A stretch of DNA of 50,846 bases from Cryobacterium sp. (GCA_019639015.1 JAHBSS010000007.1:1-50846), one strand, 5' to 3'; counted from the first letter of the stretch, positions 8,976-17,784 are shown. Translations and numbers: made by a program. Notes: generated by a model from the letters alone, not told the origin.

Positions 8976-10387
8976 TACAACTCGTACTCGAATGGATGCG
9001 GGCGCTGGGCGAGTGGAAGAATCTCGTTTTCGCGTTTGTAGTTGATCCAAGTGTCGATCAAATCATCCGTGAATACGCCGCCAGCAGTTAGGAAGTCGCG
9101 ATCAGCGTCCAAGGCTGCCAATGACTCTTCGAATGAGCCCGGGACTTGCGGAATGTTTCGGGCTTCCTCTGGAGGCAACTCGTAGAGGTCCTTATCGACT
9201 GGTTCGTGAGGCTCAATCTTGTTTCGCACTCCGTCCAAGCCGGCCATTAGTTGCGCGGCGAACGCTAGATACGGGTTTCCGGCAGCATCAGGGGCACGGA
9301 ATTCGATTCGCTTTGCCTTCGGGTTCGATCCTGTAATCGGAATCCGGATTGCCGCAGAGCGGTTGCCAGCAGAGTAGACCAGATTCACGGGTGCTTCGAA
9401 GCCTTTGACCAAACGGTGATAACTGTTGATTGACGGGTTTGTGAATGCGAGTACCGCTGGAGCGTGGTGCAGGATGCCCCCGATGTACCAGCGCGCGATG
9501 TCAGAGAGGCCTCCGTAGCCCTTCTCGTCGTAGAACAGCGGTTTTCCGTTGTTCCACAAAGATTGGTGAGTGTGCATGCCAGAACCATTGTCACCAAATA
9601 GCGGTTTTGGCATGAATGTTGCGGTCTTGCCCCATTCAAGCGCGGTGTTTTTCACGATGTACTTGAACTTCAACAAATCGTCTGCTGCACGAACCATGGT
9701 GTCAAAGCGGTAGTTGATTTCTGCTTGACCACCTGTACCTACTTCGTGGTGAGCTCGTTCCAGGATCAAACCGGCGTCGATGAGTTTCAACGAGATGTCG
9801 TCTCGAAGGTCCGCTTGCTTGTCGACTGGGCTTACAGGGAAGTATCCGCCTTTGAACGGGGTTTTGTAGGCGAGGTTTCCGCCATCCTCCACTCTGCCCG
9901 AGTTCCAGGCGCCCTCTTCAGAATCGACCGAGTAAAAGCTCGAGTTTTGTTTCACTTCGAACCTAACGTCATCGAAAATGTAAAACTCAGCTTCCGGTGC
10001 GAAATACGCTGTGTCGGCGATTCCCGTTGAAGCTAGGTACTTTTCAGCCTTGCGCGCAACTTGTCTTGGGTCCCTGCCGTAAATTTCACCGTTTCGCGGG
10101 TTATAGATGTCGAACAGCATGATGAGGGTCGACTCGGTGCGGAACGGGTCGAGGTAAGCGCTCGAAACATCCGGAATCAGTTGCATATCGGATTCGTGGA
10201 TATGTGCAAATCCACGAATTGACGAACCGTCGAACAATTGACCGACCTTGAAAAACTCATCGTCAACGGTTGATGCCGGAATAGTGAAATGCTGTTGCAC
10301 TCCGGGCAAGTCAGTGAAGCGCACGTCAACAAACTTGATGTCGTGATCCTTGATGAACTTGATCACCTCGGCTGGTTCTTTGAACAT
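8963..10387 (-). CDS. glnA: glutamine synthetase, type I, adenylylatable
   Basis: This is the main ammonia-assimilating glutamine synthetase (474 residues). It shows [14 protein letters not shown] near the N-terminus, the latch loop [13 protein letters not shown], metal-binding glutamates in [13 protein letters not shown] and [14 protein letters not shown], the [11 protein letters not shown] block, NRSAAIRIP and the [16 protein letters not shown] loop. The adenylylation tyrosine is about residue 402 ([11 protein letters not shown]), the classic GlnE target, and glnE is the convergent neighbour. A good ribosome binding site (AAGGAG) precedes the ATG at 10387. The upstream region contains a GlnR-type operator with four correctly spaced half sites, so transcription is probably activated under nitrogen limitation. 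All active-site residues seem intact. Confidence 0.96.
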   Translation of the reverse strand: MFKEPAEVIKFIKDHDIKFVDVRFTDLPGVQQHFTIPASTVDDEFFKVGQLFDGSSIRGFAHIHESDMQLIPDVSSAYLDPFRTESTLIMLFDIYNPRNGEIYGRDPRQVARKAEKYLASTGIADTAYFAPEAEFYIFDDVRFEVKQNSSFYSVDSEEGAWNSGRVEDGGNLAYKTPFKGGYFPVSPVDKQADLRDDISLKLIDAGLILERAHHEVGTGGQAEINYRFDTMVRAADDLLKFKYIVKNTALEWGKTATFMPKPLFGDNGSGMHTHQSLWNNGKPLFYDEKGYGGLSDIARWYIGGILHHAPAVLAFTNPSINSYHRLVKGFEAPVNLVYSAGNRSAAIRIPITGSNPKAKRIEFRAPDAAGNPYLAFAAQLMAGLDGVRNKIEPHEPVDKDLYELPPEEARNIPQVPGSFEESLAALDADRDFLTAGGVFTDDLIDTWINYKRENEILPLAQRPHPFEYELYYGV

Positions 10388-10427
10388 TCGTGTGACTCCT
10401 TGATAATCCTGGGGGAAGTTTGAAACG

Positions 10428-10433
10428 AATCTA
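10428..10433 (-). promoter_or_regulatory. putative -10 element of glnA
   Basis: On the minus strand the hexamer TAGATT lies at 10433-10428. The -35 position (10456-10451, ACCGAC) is poor, as expected for a promoter that needs an activator, and it lies within the GlnR-type operator. This is a pattern match only. Confidence 0.4.
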
Positions 10434-10443
10434 GAACTGTCTG

Positions 10444-10481
10444 ATTTCGCGTCGGTGTCTGAATTGTTTCCGGCAAGTTAC
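10444..10481 (-). promoter_or_regulatory. GlnR-type operator upstream of glnA
   Basis: Read on the minus strand, four pentamers GTAAC, GAAAC, GACAC and GAAAT follow one another, each separated by exactly six bases. The corresponding plus-strand positions are 10477-10481, 10466-10470, 10455-10459 and 10444-10448. This matches the described GlnR box of Actinobacteria (gTnAC-n6-GaAAC repeated twice). The last two pentamers overlap the -35 region of the proposed glnA promoter, a position compatible with activation. glnR itself is not in the window. Confidence 0.75.
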
Positions 10482-10502
10482 GAGTCGGCTTAGGATCGAT
10501 TG

Positions 10503-10928
10503 ATGATTGCCGAATTTGATCAAGCGTCGCAACCAGGTTCAGGCGATCAACGCTGGCCGGGCGAACGACTTGGATTACCAGAGTCGGGGCCTCGGTCGGT
10601 TGCTAGACCGCTTCGGCGAATCGGTGCGCTAGTTATTGACTGGGGGATTAGCGTTCTACTTTCGGTCGCGTTCTTTGAGTACTCAGCGTTTGCGACACTG
10701 GGGATCTTCGCAGTTACACAAATCGTGTTCTTGATTTTGGCAAGCGGAAGTGTTGGCCACCTCATTTTCAGAATGCGAATCGTTCCAATGGCTGGTGGCT
10801 GGATCGGGCCGTGGCGACCAATAGTTCGTACCGTGCTACTTTGTCTCGTCGTGCCCGCATTGATTTGGGACAGAGATCAAAGAGGGATGCACGATCGCAC
10901 TGCCGGAACCCTGGCCGTTGTTACCTAG
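10503..10928 (+). CDS. RDD family membrane protein
   Basis: The 141-residue protein has an N-terminal soluble stretch of about 35 residues, then RPLRRIGALVIDW (the arginine of the RDD signature), two hydrophobic segments (about 41-58 and 63-80), GHLIFRMRIVP and a third segment (about 107-122), and ends in the WDRDQRGMHDRTAGT motif with the two aspartates that name the family. RDD proteins are small membrane proteins, some linked to transport, mostly of unknown role. ATG 10503 is chosen, with AGGAT at 10492. It is divergent from glnA and the GlnR-type operator lies between them, so control in this direction is also possible. The last four bases overlap the convergent DUF4191 gene. Confidence 0.88.
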   Translation: MIAEFDQASQPGSGDQRWPGERLGLPESGPRSVARPLRRIGALVIDWGISVLLSVAFFEYSAFATLGIFAVTQIVFLILASGSVGHLIFRMRIVPMAGGWIGPWRPIVRTVLLCLVVPALIWDRDQRGMHDRTAGTLAVVT

Positions 10929-11635
10929 CGAGGGCGTGCACTTCGAACTTTCGTCGGATCGATGCCTTTAGGGATTGGCAAATTCGCACCCTTTTGAAGC
11001 GAATTCAGGCGATTGCTAACCGCCATAACTTCGGCCTTACCTATCGCGTTCTTGAACTTTCTGAACTGCTTTGAGAGCTTTTGCAGAGGAATTGAAGTCG
11101 GATCTGGTCCGACTTGCAAAATGTGTACCGGTACGTTTGGGAGCATTTTTTGCACTTTGCGTCGTTCGTCATCAAGCATGCGCTGAGTGTGAGACGCGGG
11201 ACCCTCACCAATTAGAGCGACGCCTCCGCGACCGACAGCGCGATAGACGGCATCCTGAGTTCTTGGGCTGACAGCCAACGGCATTTCTGTTCCAATCCAA
11301 CCGCGAGGCAGCGAGTTTTTTAGCACGGCTCCAACAGCACCGGGCTGACCCTCGATTTGAGAATAAGCCGCTCGCTCAGCCTTTCGGCCCAAAATAATCA
11401 AGAATCCAAGAACCCCTGCGAGCACGCCCGCAATGATCCAAAGGATCAAGCCAAAAATACTTCCTGTTGCAAGCGTGAAAGCCAATACCAGGCCGGCGAT
11501 GAGCGGTAGCCCGAAACCAAGCGCCATCCACCAAACCGAACTAGGGTCATATCGCCGAGTCATTTGGAACACTCGGTACATTTGCTTCAAACGGCCGGGT
11601 TCTTTTTCGGCTTTTGGTGTTTTAGTGCGTGCCAT
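10925..11635 (-). CDS. DUF4191 family membrane protein
   Basis: This 236-residue protein matches the actinobacterial DUF4191 family: a basic N-terminus (ARTKTPKAEKEPGRLKQM), an FQMTRRYDPS motif, two adjacent membrane segments (about residues 34-57 and 60-82), then a cytoplasmic part containing AVGRGGVALIGEGP, a QRMLDDERRKVQKMLPNVPVH helix and a basic tail. The function is unknown. In many relatives it lies directly downstream of lipB and lipA and next to RDD and glnA. Here the RDD and glnA neighbours are kept, but the lipoate synthesis genes are not present on the upstream side, where a kinase-like gene lies instead. Confidence 0.88.
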   Translation of the reverse strand: MARTKTPKAEKEPGRLKQMYRVFQMTRRYDPSSVWWMALGFGLPLIAGLVLAFTLATGSIFGLILWIIAGVLAGVLGFLIILGRKAERAAYSQIEGQPGAVGAVLKNSLPRGWIGTEMPLAVSPRTQDAVYRAVGRGGVALIGEGPASHTQRMLDDERRKVQKMLPNVPVHILQVGPDPTSIPLQKLSKQFRKFKNAIGKAEVMAVSNRLNSLQKGANLPIPKGIDPTKVRSARPR

Positions 11636-11743
11636 GGTTTAAGACTATCGGCTCGACTCCACCCCACTTTTTCTCCTGCCAAGTAATCCACCCGAATTCA
11701 AGATGGGTGTTAGTTCGCGTGCGTAAATCGCGAAAATTCGCTC

Positions 11744-13183
11744 GTGGAACTAATAGGTGGCTACCGACCGATTCGTATTCTTGGTGAGGGTTCAAGGGCA
11801 AGAGTCATCCTCGGTCGACAGGAAGCCTCGCAAAGCGTGGGCATTCTTGGTGTTAACCAAGCTCAAGGGCAGGCGGCTGAGTCGAAAACCCGACTCGTCG
11901 CAATAAAGGTGTTTCACGAACACGTAGATCGCGAGAGCATCTACCAAGAGATTGAAGCAATTAGCGCAATTCAAGATCGTCACATCATGCGACTGGATGA
12001 TCTCGGTTCGATTGGCTTCGGTAGACCAATTCTTGTTCTGCAAAAGCTGTCAACTTTGAGCCTCTTGGATTTGATCAGAAATAAGAGTCTTCAACCGGGA
12101 GAGGCGGTGACTGTGCTTGCTCCTTTGGCGCAAACGATTCGAAAGCTCCATTCGGTTGGAGTGATTCACAATCGTGTTGGTTGTGAATCGGTTTTATTTG
12201 ACGATGATGGTTCTCCAGTTCTAGCCAAATTTGGAAGTGCAAATCGCCTTAGAGAATCAAGTGGATGGGGCGAGCTGAGTTCATTTTCGAGTGCACGATT
12301 GTCAACTGAACCAGGCATCATCGCCGAACTTGAACGATTCGATTCTGTCTGTCGAACCACCCTTGGCGAGTGGTACAAAGCTATTGGTCAGCCGCCCGCA
12401 CTTGAGTCAATCGAAGATCCAATTGCGTGGCTTGAAAACTACGAACGCCGATTATTCGAACTCGCCGAGCCACTCCCAGTGAACTTCGCTGCCGCACAAC
12501 AACCCGATCGGGTTGGGGCGCTACCTTCGCGGCTCCCGGCCGCCTTAGAGTTTTCCTCGCCGGCAGGCGGCGAGGAAATACCTGAACAAGAGCATGGCCT
12601 TCTCGGTCGAATGCAATCAGCGGCTCTCGCGATTGCAAATCGTGCTGCAAGTATTCGGTACACAAAGATTCGCCCGAGAACCTGGATCGTTGCCGCAATA
12701 GCCGTTGCGGCAGTAGTGATGACCGGATTTGTCTCTGCCTCGGCTTCAACTTCGACCCATTCAATCCCGGTTTCTACCTCGACCAAAAGTTCGGTGAATT
12801 CCAAATCTTGGGAACCCAACCCTGAGTTGGAGACGGCAATATCGGCGGAGGACCCGGTAGTTGCGGCAAGTGCGTTACTTGAGCAACGTGAAATCTGCTT
12901 TCAACAACGCGTTTCCGATTGCCTTCGGTTTGTTGATCAAATTGACTCATCTGCCCTAGCGCAGGACCTTGCATTACTCGAACAGGCGAGCGATAGCACT
13001 GAATTGGGAATTTCGGTTGGCAGTGAAAACTCCGCGCCAAAACTGCTTCAAGAACTTGGGGACACCGTGTTACTCGAGATCGGGGCAAAGACGCCGCTCT
13101 CGCTACTAATCATTCGCGATGAGGGCGGTTGGAAGATTCGCGATCTTCTGCCCCAAGCAAAAGTGACTAGCTCAAGCCCATAA
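11744..13183 (+). CDS. membrane-anchored pseudokinase (protein kinase-like)
   Basis: The first 190 of 479 residues resemble a Ser/Thr protein kinase: glycine loop GEGSRARV (14-21), VAIKVF with lysine 55, and LVLQKLSTLSLLDLI in the hinge area. The catalytic residues are gone. HRD reads HNR (142-144, so Asp becomes Arg), the loop Asn is Ser149, and DFG reads KFG (162-164). Phosphotransfer is therefore very unlikely. A linker follows, then one membrane helix (about 312-332, WIVAAIAVAAVVMTGF), a Ser/Thr-rich stalk and an outer domain of about 130 residues without a recognised fold. By topology the pseudokinase faces the cytoplasm. It starts with GTG and lacks a clear ribosome binding site. Its end overlaps the convergent E2 gene by 17 bases. 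A scaffold or sensor role is inference. Confidence 0.8.
   Translation: MELIGGYRPIRILGEGSRARVILGRQEASQSVGILGVNQAQGQAAESKTRLVAIKVFHEHVDRESIYQEIEAISAIQDRHIMRLDDLGSIGFGRPILVLQKLSTLSLLDLIRNKSLQPGEAVTVLAPLAQTIRKLHSVGVIHNRVGCESVLFDDDGSPVLAKFGSANRLRESSGWGELSSFSSARLSTEPGIIAELERFDSVCRTTLGEWYKAIGQPPALESIEDPIAWLENYERRLFELAEPLPVNFAAAQQPDRVGALPSRLPAALEFSSPAGGEEIPEQEHGLLGRMQSAALAIANRAASIRYTKIRPRTWIVAAIAVAAVVMTGFVSASASTSTHSIPVSTSTKSSVNSKSWEPNPELETAISAEDPVVAASALLEQREICFQQRVSDCLRFVDQIDSSALAQDLALLEQASDSTELGISVGSENSAPKLLQELGDTVLLEIGAKTPLSLLIIRDEGGWKIRDLLPQAKVTSSSP
12163..12189. repeat. perfect inverted repeat inside the pseudokinase gene
   Basis: GATTCACAA at 12163-12171 and TTGTGAATC at 12181-12189 are exact reverse complements with nine bases between them. 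The element covers the codons of the degenerate catalytic loop (residues 141-149). It could form a hairpin in the transcript or be an operator-like site. It may also be chance. Confidence 0.75.
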
Positions 13184-14666
13184 CGCTTGCAAAATCTCCA
13201 GACTCAAGCCTTGACTTTACAGCTGAGAGGAATCTTGCGGCATCCGCTCCGTCGACGATTCGGTGATCGTATGAGAGAGCCAGGTATACGAGGGAACGAA
13301 TCGCAATTGCATCCAAACCGTTGTCTGTCACGACGACCGGGCGCTTAGTTACGACACCGGTACCGAGGATGGCCACTTGAGGCAAAAACACTAGGGGAGT
13401 GTCGAACAGAGCCCCACGTGAGCCTGTGTTTGTGACGGTAAAGGTACCCCCAGCAAGCTCGTCGGGCTTCAAGCTGTTGCCACGAGTACGATCAGCGAGA
13501 TCGGCGATTTCGGCACCGATTTGCGCGACGGTTAATTCGCCAGCGTTTCGGATGACCGGGGTCAGAAGTCCGCGTTCAGTGTCGACTGCAATGCTTATGT
13601 TCTCTTGACCGGGGTACGTGATGCTGTCGCCGTCAATTTGCGCATTAATAATTGGGAATGCCTTAAGCGCTTCCGCTGCCGCGAACGTGAAGAACGGCAA
13701 GAAACTAAGTTTTGTTCCAACTTTGGCGAGGAACGCATCTTTCACTTCATCTCGGAACGCTGCCAGAGCGGTCACATCAGCTTCAACAACGGTAGTTAGT
13801 TGTGCTGAGGACTGCATTGAGATGACAGCTCTTTCGGCGATGACCTTGCGTAGCCTTGACATCGGCACGCTCGTTCCACGAAGCGGCGAAGTCTCAAGCT
13901 TTTTGAACTTCGTTGGGGTTGCTCCACTGGCGGCTAAAATCACGTCCTGCTTGCGAATGCGGCCACCAACTCCAGATCCGGAGACAGTCGAGAGGTCAAT
14001 CCCGCTCTCGTTGGCAAGTTTCCGAACGATTGGCGTGATGTAACCGGAATTTGCCGACGGTTGCACCGAAGTTTCAGTGGGGGCAGAGGAGGTCTCTTCG
14101 GCTACGGGGGCAACGGGTTCTGCTCCGGGCACTTCGGAAACCTCTTGCTGGAACTGAGCAATGGGTGTTGTTGTCCTAATTGGTTCAGCTACTGGCTCTG
14201 GCTCTGACACGTCGTAAACGACCGATGGAGTAACAGGTTCGATTGGGGTTTCAGCTAGTGGTTCCACTGAAGGTCCTGAAGCAGCCTGTACTGGAGGTTC
14301 TAGAACAGGCTCTACTGGCACTTCCGCAACGGGTGCTGAGGCTACTTCAGTCACAGGTTCTGCAACTACTTCTGCTACCGGTTCTGCCGCGCTTTCCGAA
14401 GGCTGCTCTGGCGCACCGCCAACTCCGCTTCCGTCGCCAACTCTTGCAAGCGGGGTACCGACATCCACTGTCTCGTCTTCATTAACAAGAATCTCTTCAA
14501 GTATCCCTGCGATCGGAGAAGGAATTTCCGTGTCGACTTTGTCGGTAGAAACCTCGACTAAGGGTTCATCGACCTCAACGCGGTCACCGACTTTTTTAAG
14601 CCATCTGGTGACTGTTCCTTCGGTGACGCTCTCACCGAGAGCAGGCAAGTTGACGGATTCGCTCAT
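13167..14666 (-). CDS. sucB: 2-oxoacid dehydrogenase E2 (dihydrolipoamide acyltransferase)
   Basis: This is the acyltransferase core of the 2-oxoglutarate and/or pyruvate dehydrogenase complex; in Actinobacteria one E2 often serves both. One lipoyl domain is at 1-80 with the lipoylated lysine at about 43 (STDKVDTEIP). A long Val/Pro/Glu/Ala linker (about 85-205) follows, then a peripheral subunit-binding domain (ITPIVRKLANESGIDL, about 210-245) and the catalytic domain ending with LSYDHRIVDGADAARF, where the histidine near 467 is catalytic. Many actinobacterial homologues have two or three lipoyl domains; this one has one. lpdA (E3) lies 57 bases upstream on the same strand, so the two are probably co-transcribed. 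Lipoyl synthesis genes are not visible in the window. Confidence 0.92.
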   Translation of the reverse strand: MSESVNLPALGESVTEGTVTRWLKKVGDRVEVDEPLVEVSTDKVDTEIPSPIAGILEEILVNEDETVDVGTPLARVGDGSGVGGAPEQPSESAAEPVAEVVAEPVTEVASAPVAEVPVEPVLEPPVQAASGPSVEPLAETPIEPVTPSVVYDVSEPEPVAEPIRTTTPIAQFQQEVSEVPGAEPVAPVAEETSSAPTETSVQPSANSGYITPIVRKLANESGIDLSTVSGSGVGGRIRKQDVILAASGATPTKFKKLETSPLRGTSVPMSRLRKVIAERAVISMQSSAQLTTVVEADVTALAAFRDEVKDAFLAKVGTKLSFLPFFTFAAAEALKAFPIINAQIDGDSITYPGQENISIAVDTERGLLTPVIRNAGELTVAQIGAEIADLADRTRGNSLKPDELAGGTFTVTNTGSRGALFDTPLVFLPQVAILGTGVVTKRPVVVTDNGLDAIAIRSLVYLALSYDHRIVDGADAARFLSAVKSRLESGDFASVMGLS

Positions 14667-14723
14667 TAGTGGTGCTCCTTCAGAAACGATGCAATCTCAT
14701 ACAGCTTAGTTTGGCTTTGCGAA

Positions 14724-16097
14724 TTAGACTCCGTGAAGCGGCTTTCCTGCTAAGGCTAGGAATGCTTCGCCTAAGGCTTCGTTCTGAGTTGGGTGAGCGT
14801 GAATTAGCGGTGCGATGTCCTCCGGGTACGCTTCCCAATTGACGGCCAGTTGAGCCTCTCCAATCAATTCGCCAACTCGCGCGCCAATCATGTGCACGCC
14901 AACTACCGGCCCATCCAGCACTCGGATTACCTTCACCGAGCCAGTCGTTCCAATGATGTGGCTCTTTCCATTACCGGCAAGGTTGTAGTCGTAACTGGCT
15001 ACTTTGTCGGCACCGTAGAGGTCCTTTGCTTTAGCTTCCGTGAGACCGATCGATGCAACTTCGGGATCCGAGTAAGTCACTCGCGGGATGCCTGAGTCTG
15101 GAACGACGATTGGGTTCAGTCCAGCAATTTCCTCGGCGACAAATATGCCTTGCTGGAACCCGCGATGCGCCAACTGAAGTCCGGGAACAATGTCGCCGAC
15201 CGCGTAAACTCCTGCGACGTTTGTGTGCAGTCTTTCATCAGTCAAGACGAAACCGCGATCCATCTTAATTCCGACTTCTTCGTAGCCAAGGTTTGCTGTA
15301 GATGGACCCCTGCCGACCGCAACCAATAGCAGTTCTGCTTCAACGGTTTCACCGTTTTCAAGGGTTACAACAACACCCGAGTCGTTTTGAGTCACGGATT
15401 GGAACTTCACTCCGATCTTGAAGTCAATTCCACGCTTGCGGAAGGCGCGCTCAAATTGCTTGCACACAGATTCGTCTTCGTTTGGCACAAGGTGGGGAAG
15501 GGCTTCAATTATCGTGACCTCGGCACCCCAAGAACGCCACACGCTTGAGAACTCAACCCCGATGACACCTCCGCCAAGCACCGCAACTTTTCGTGGAACG
15601 AATGGAAGATCAAGGGCCTGCTCCGACGTGATAACTCGTCCACCAATTTCGAGTCCGGGTAGTGACTTTGAATAGGAGCCAGTCGCTAGCACAACATTCT
15701 TGCCAACTAGCTTGGTTTCACCAACTTGAACTGTGTTTGGTGAGACTAGCTTCCCTTCACCCTCAATTGTCGTGATGCCCCTGGCTTTCAGTAGGCCCTG
15801 GAGTCCCTTGTACTTGCTTGCGACTATTCCTTCTCGGTATGCGCTAACCGCCGCAATGTCGATCCCGTCAAAATTGGACTTCACCCCGTATGTCGCTGAT
15901 TCGCGAGAGACATCGGCCACTTCTGCTGAATGAAGCAGTGCCTTTGTCGGGATGCAACCAACGTGCAAGCAAGTGCCACCGACCTTGTTTTTCTCTACTA
16001 GTGCAACGGACATCCCCAATTGGGATGCGCGGAGCGCGGCAGCGTATCCGCCGCTTCCTGCTCCTAGGACGACGAGGTCAAAATTCTGTTCCGACAC
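14724..16097 (-). CDS. lpdA: dihydrolipoyl dehydrogenase (E3)
   Basis: The 457-residue flavoprotein reoxidises dihydrolipoyl groups of the 2-oxoacid dehydrogenase complexes with NAD+. It starts with an FAD-binding GAGSGGYAAA loop. The redox-active disulfide GGTCLHVGCIPTK is intact. A NAD-binding GGGVIGVEFSS loop lies near residue 175, VYAVGDIVPG near 305, and the C-terminal dimer domain carries the HAHPTQNE active-site histidine and glutamate. It lies between pepA and sucB on the same strand, the usual order in Microbacteriaceae. Length and motifs are complete. Confidence 0.96.
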   Translation of the reverse strand: MSEQNFDLVVLGAGSGGYAAALRASQLGMSVALVEKNKVGGTCLHVGCIPTKALLHSAEVADVSRESATYGVKSNFDGIDIAAVSAYREGIVASKYKGLQGLLKARGITTIEGEGKLVSPNTVQVGETKLVGKNVVLATGSYSKSLPGLEIGGRVITSEQALDLPFVPRKVAVLGGGVIGVEFSSVWRSWGAEVTIIEALPHLVPNEDESVCKQFERAFRKRGIDFKIGVKFQSVTQNDSGVVVTLENGETVEAELLLVAVGRGPSTANLGYEEVGIKMDRGFVLTDERLHTNVAGVYAVGDIVPGLQLAHRGFQQGIFVAEEIAGLNPIVVPDSGIPRVTYSDPEVASIGLTEAKAKDLYGADKVASYDYNLAGNGKSHIIGTTGSVKVIRVLDGPVVGVHMIGARVGELIGEAQLAVNWEAYPEDIAPLIHAHPTQNEALGEAFLALAGKPLHGV

Positions 16098-16191
16098 GGG
16101 GCCACTCCCTTGAATTCAGTCGATCCGATCGTCTTTCCCTGGTTAGGCGTCGACGTCGTTGGGCAAAGTTTCTGGTGCCGAATCGACTCTA

Positions 16192-17673
16192 CTACGAGTG
16201 TGAAAACTGCTCCGCGAATTCGATGAGGGTGCGAACTGCCACCCCAGTAGGGCCCTTACTGGTGTAGCCATATGGTGAACCCTCATTGTTTGCTGGCCCG
16301 GCGATGTCCAAATGCGCCCAAGGAATTCGTGATCCATCGGGTGCAGTACCGACGAACTCTTGCAAGAACACACCTGCAACAAGCATTCCCGCGGCTGTAC
16401 TACCGATTTTTACGTTCGCAATATCGGCCACATCCGAGTTCAACAGTTGCCGAAGCTCTGCCGGCAGTGGCATCGGCCAGAATTGTTCTCCAACTTGTTT
16501 CGAGATATCAACTATCTTGCTGACGAGACCCTCGTCTCCCATAGTTCCCACGTAACGGTCCCCGAGTGCCACTCGCTGCGCGCCAGTTAGCGTTGCGACA
16601 TCAATGATTGCGTCTGGTTGCTCTTTGCTTGCCGCCGCGAGACCATCTGCCATAACGAGTCGACCTTCTGCGTCGGTGTTCAAAACTTCGACGGTCTTGC
16701 CTCCGTGAATGAATAACACGTCATTTGGTCGAATTGAAGAACCCGAAGGCAAATTTTCTGCAATACAAAGCCAAGCTGTAATCCGCACGGGCAGCTTGAG
16801 CTTTGCAGCAGCAATTGTGACTGCGCCGACGGTTGCCGCCCCGGTCATGTCGTATTTCATCCCGACCATCGATGCTGGTGGCTTTAGAGAGAGCCCACCC
16901 GAATCGAAAGTAATTCCCTTTCCTACGAACGCTATGTGGCGCTTTGCTTTCACCGGGGAGTAGCTGATTTTCACAAGCCTTGGGCCCCTAATCGATCCTT
17001 GTCCGACTCCTAAAATTCCGCCATAGCCGCCAGCTTCTAACTCAGTCTCGCTCAAGACTTCTACCTTTAGTCCTTCAGCGACTGCGAGTTCTCGAATCGC
17101 GTCGGCGAAGGTTTCTGGGTAAAGGTGCGATGGCGGAGTATTGACGAGATCTCTAACTGTGTGAACCGCAGTGGCGATGGCATTCGCGTCGTCAAGCGCT
17201 TTCTCAGATTCAAGGCTTGTGACGATAGTGATCTTGGAAGCCGGGAGTTTTGACGCGTCTTGGCTGGAAGAACGGAATTTGTTAAAACTGTAGGCAGCGA
17301 TTGCGGCACCTTCAAGCGTGCCGCGAATGTCAGATGTGCTGCCAAATGGCAGATCAATCACAACGTGTTCGGCGCCGGTAAGTTGACGAACCGCGGCTCC
17401 TGCTACGCGCCTTAGAAGTCGATCGTCTATTTCGCCTTTACCCAAGCCGATTAGCGCGATACTTCGAGCAGCTCCAATCCCGGGCACTCTTGATACTTCT
17501 TCTTCCGCACCTGTTACACCGATGGCGGTCAAGCTCTTTGCAAGAGGCGAAAACGCGGGATCGTCTGCGAGAAGTAGCGGCCCTTGGTCAGTTTGCTGAA
17601 TGCCCAGTACAAGCACATCGCAATCAATCGTTGTGATCGGTTCATTAGAGATTGAAACATCAGGGAAGCTCAT
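16192..17673 (-). CDS. pepA: leucyl aminopeptidase (M17)
   Basis: This 493-residue cytosolic aminopeptidase frees N-terminal amino acids with two metal ions. The N-terminal domain (about 1-170) is the variable macro-like part. The catalytic domain shows HIAFVGKGITFDSGG with the metal-binding lysine and aspartate, KYDMTGAATVG, the family signature NTDAEGRL and LTGAQRVALG. The C-terminal VPWAHLDIAG-like region (IPWAHLDIAGPAN) is also present. It stands first in the minus-strand series pepA, lpdA, sucB. The 94-base gap to lpdA may hold a separate lpdA promoter, although none was recognised. Its start faces the PAC2 gene with 111 bases between. Confidence 0.95.
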   Translation of the reverse strand: MSFPDVSISNEPITTIDCDVLVLGIQQTDQGPLLLADDPAFSPLAKSLTAIGVTGAEEEVSRVPGIGAARSIALIGLGKGEIDDRLLRRVAGAAVRQLTGAEHVVIDLPFGSTSDIRGTLEGAAIAAYSFNKFRSSSQDASKLPASKITIVTSLESEKALDDANAIATAVHTVRDLVNTPPSHLYPETFADAIRELAVAEGLKVEVLSETELEAGGYGGILGVGQGSIRGPRLVKISYSPVKAKRHIAFVGKGITFDSGGLSLKPPASMVGMKYDMTGAATVGAVTIAAAKLKLPVRITAWLCIAENLPSGSSIRPNDVLFIHGGKTVEVLNTDAEGRLVMADGLAAASKEQPDAIIDVATLTGAQRVALGDRYVGTMGDEGLVSKIVDISKQVGEQFWPMPLPAELRQLLNSDVADIANVKIGSTAAGMLVAGVFLQEFVGTAPDGSRIPWAHLDIAGPANNEGSPYGYTSKGPTGVAVRTLIEFAEQFSHS

Positions 17674-17784
17674 CTAGCAATGCTAACCGCGTAACCGCGT
17701 TCAACATTGTCGCCTTGTTCGCTAAGGGCATTTGCGAAGAGCGTTGACACCTCAACGCCTATAAGAAACCGCGATTAGAGTTGA

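Noticed and set aside
16268..17673. Open frames on the plus strand across pepA
   Set aside because: They are shadows of a complete M17 aminopeptidase with the NTDAEGRL signature.
17744..17765. TTGACA followed by TATAAG upstream of the PAC2 gene as a promoter
   Set aside because: The two hexamers are only about ten bases apart, too close for a sigma-70 promoter.
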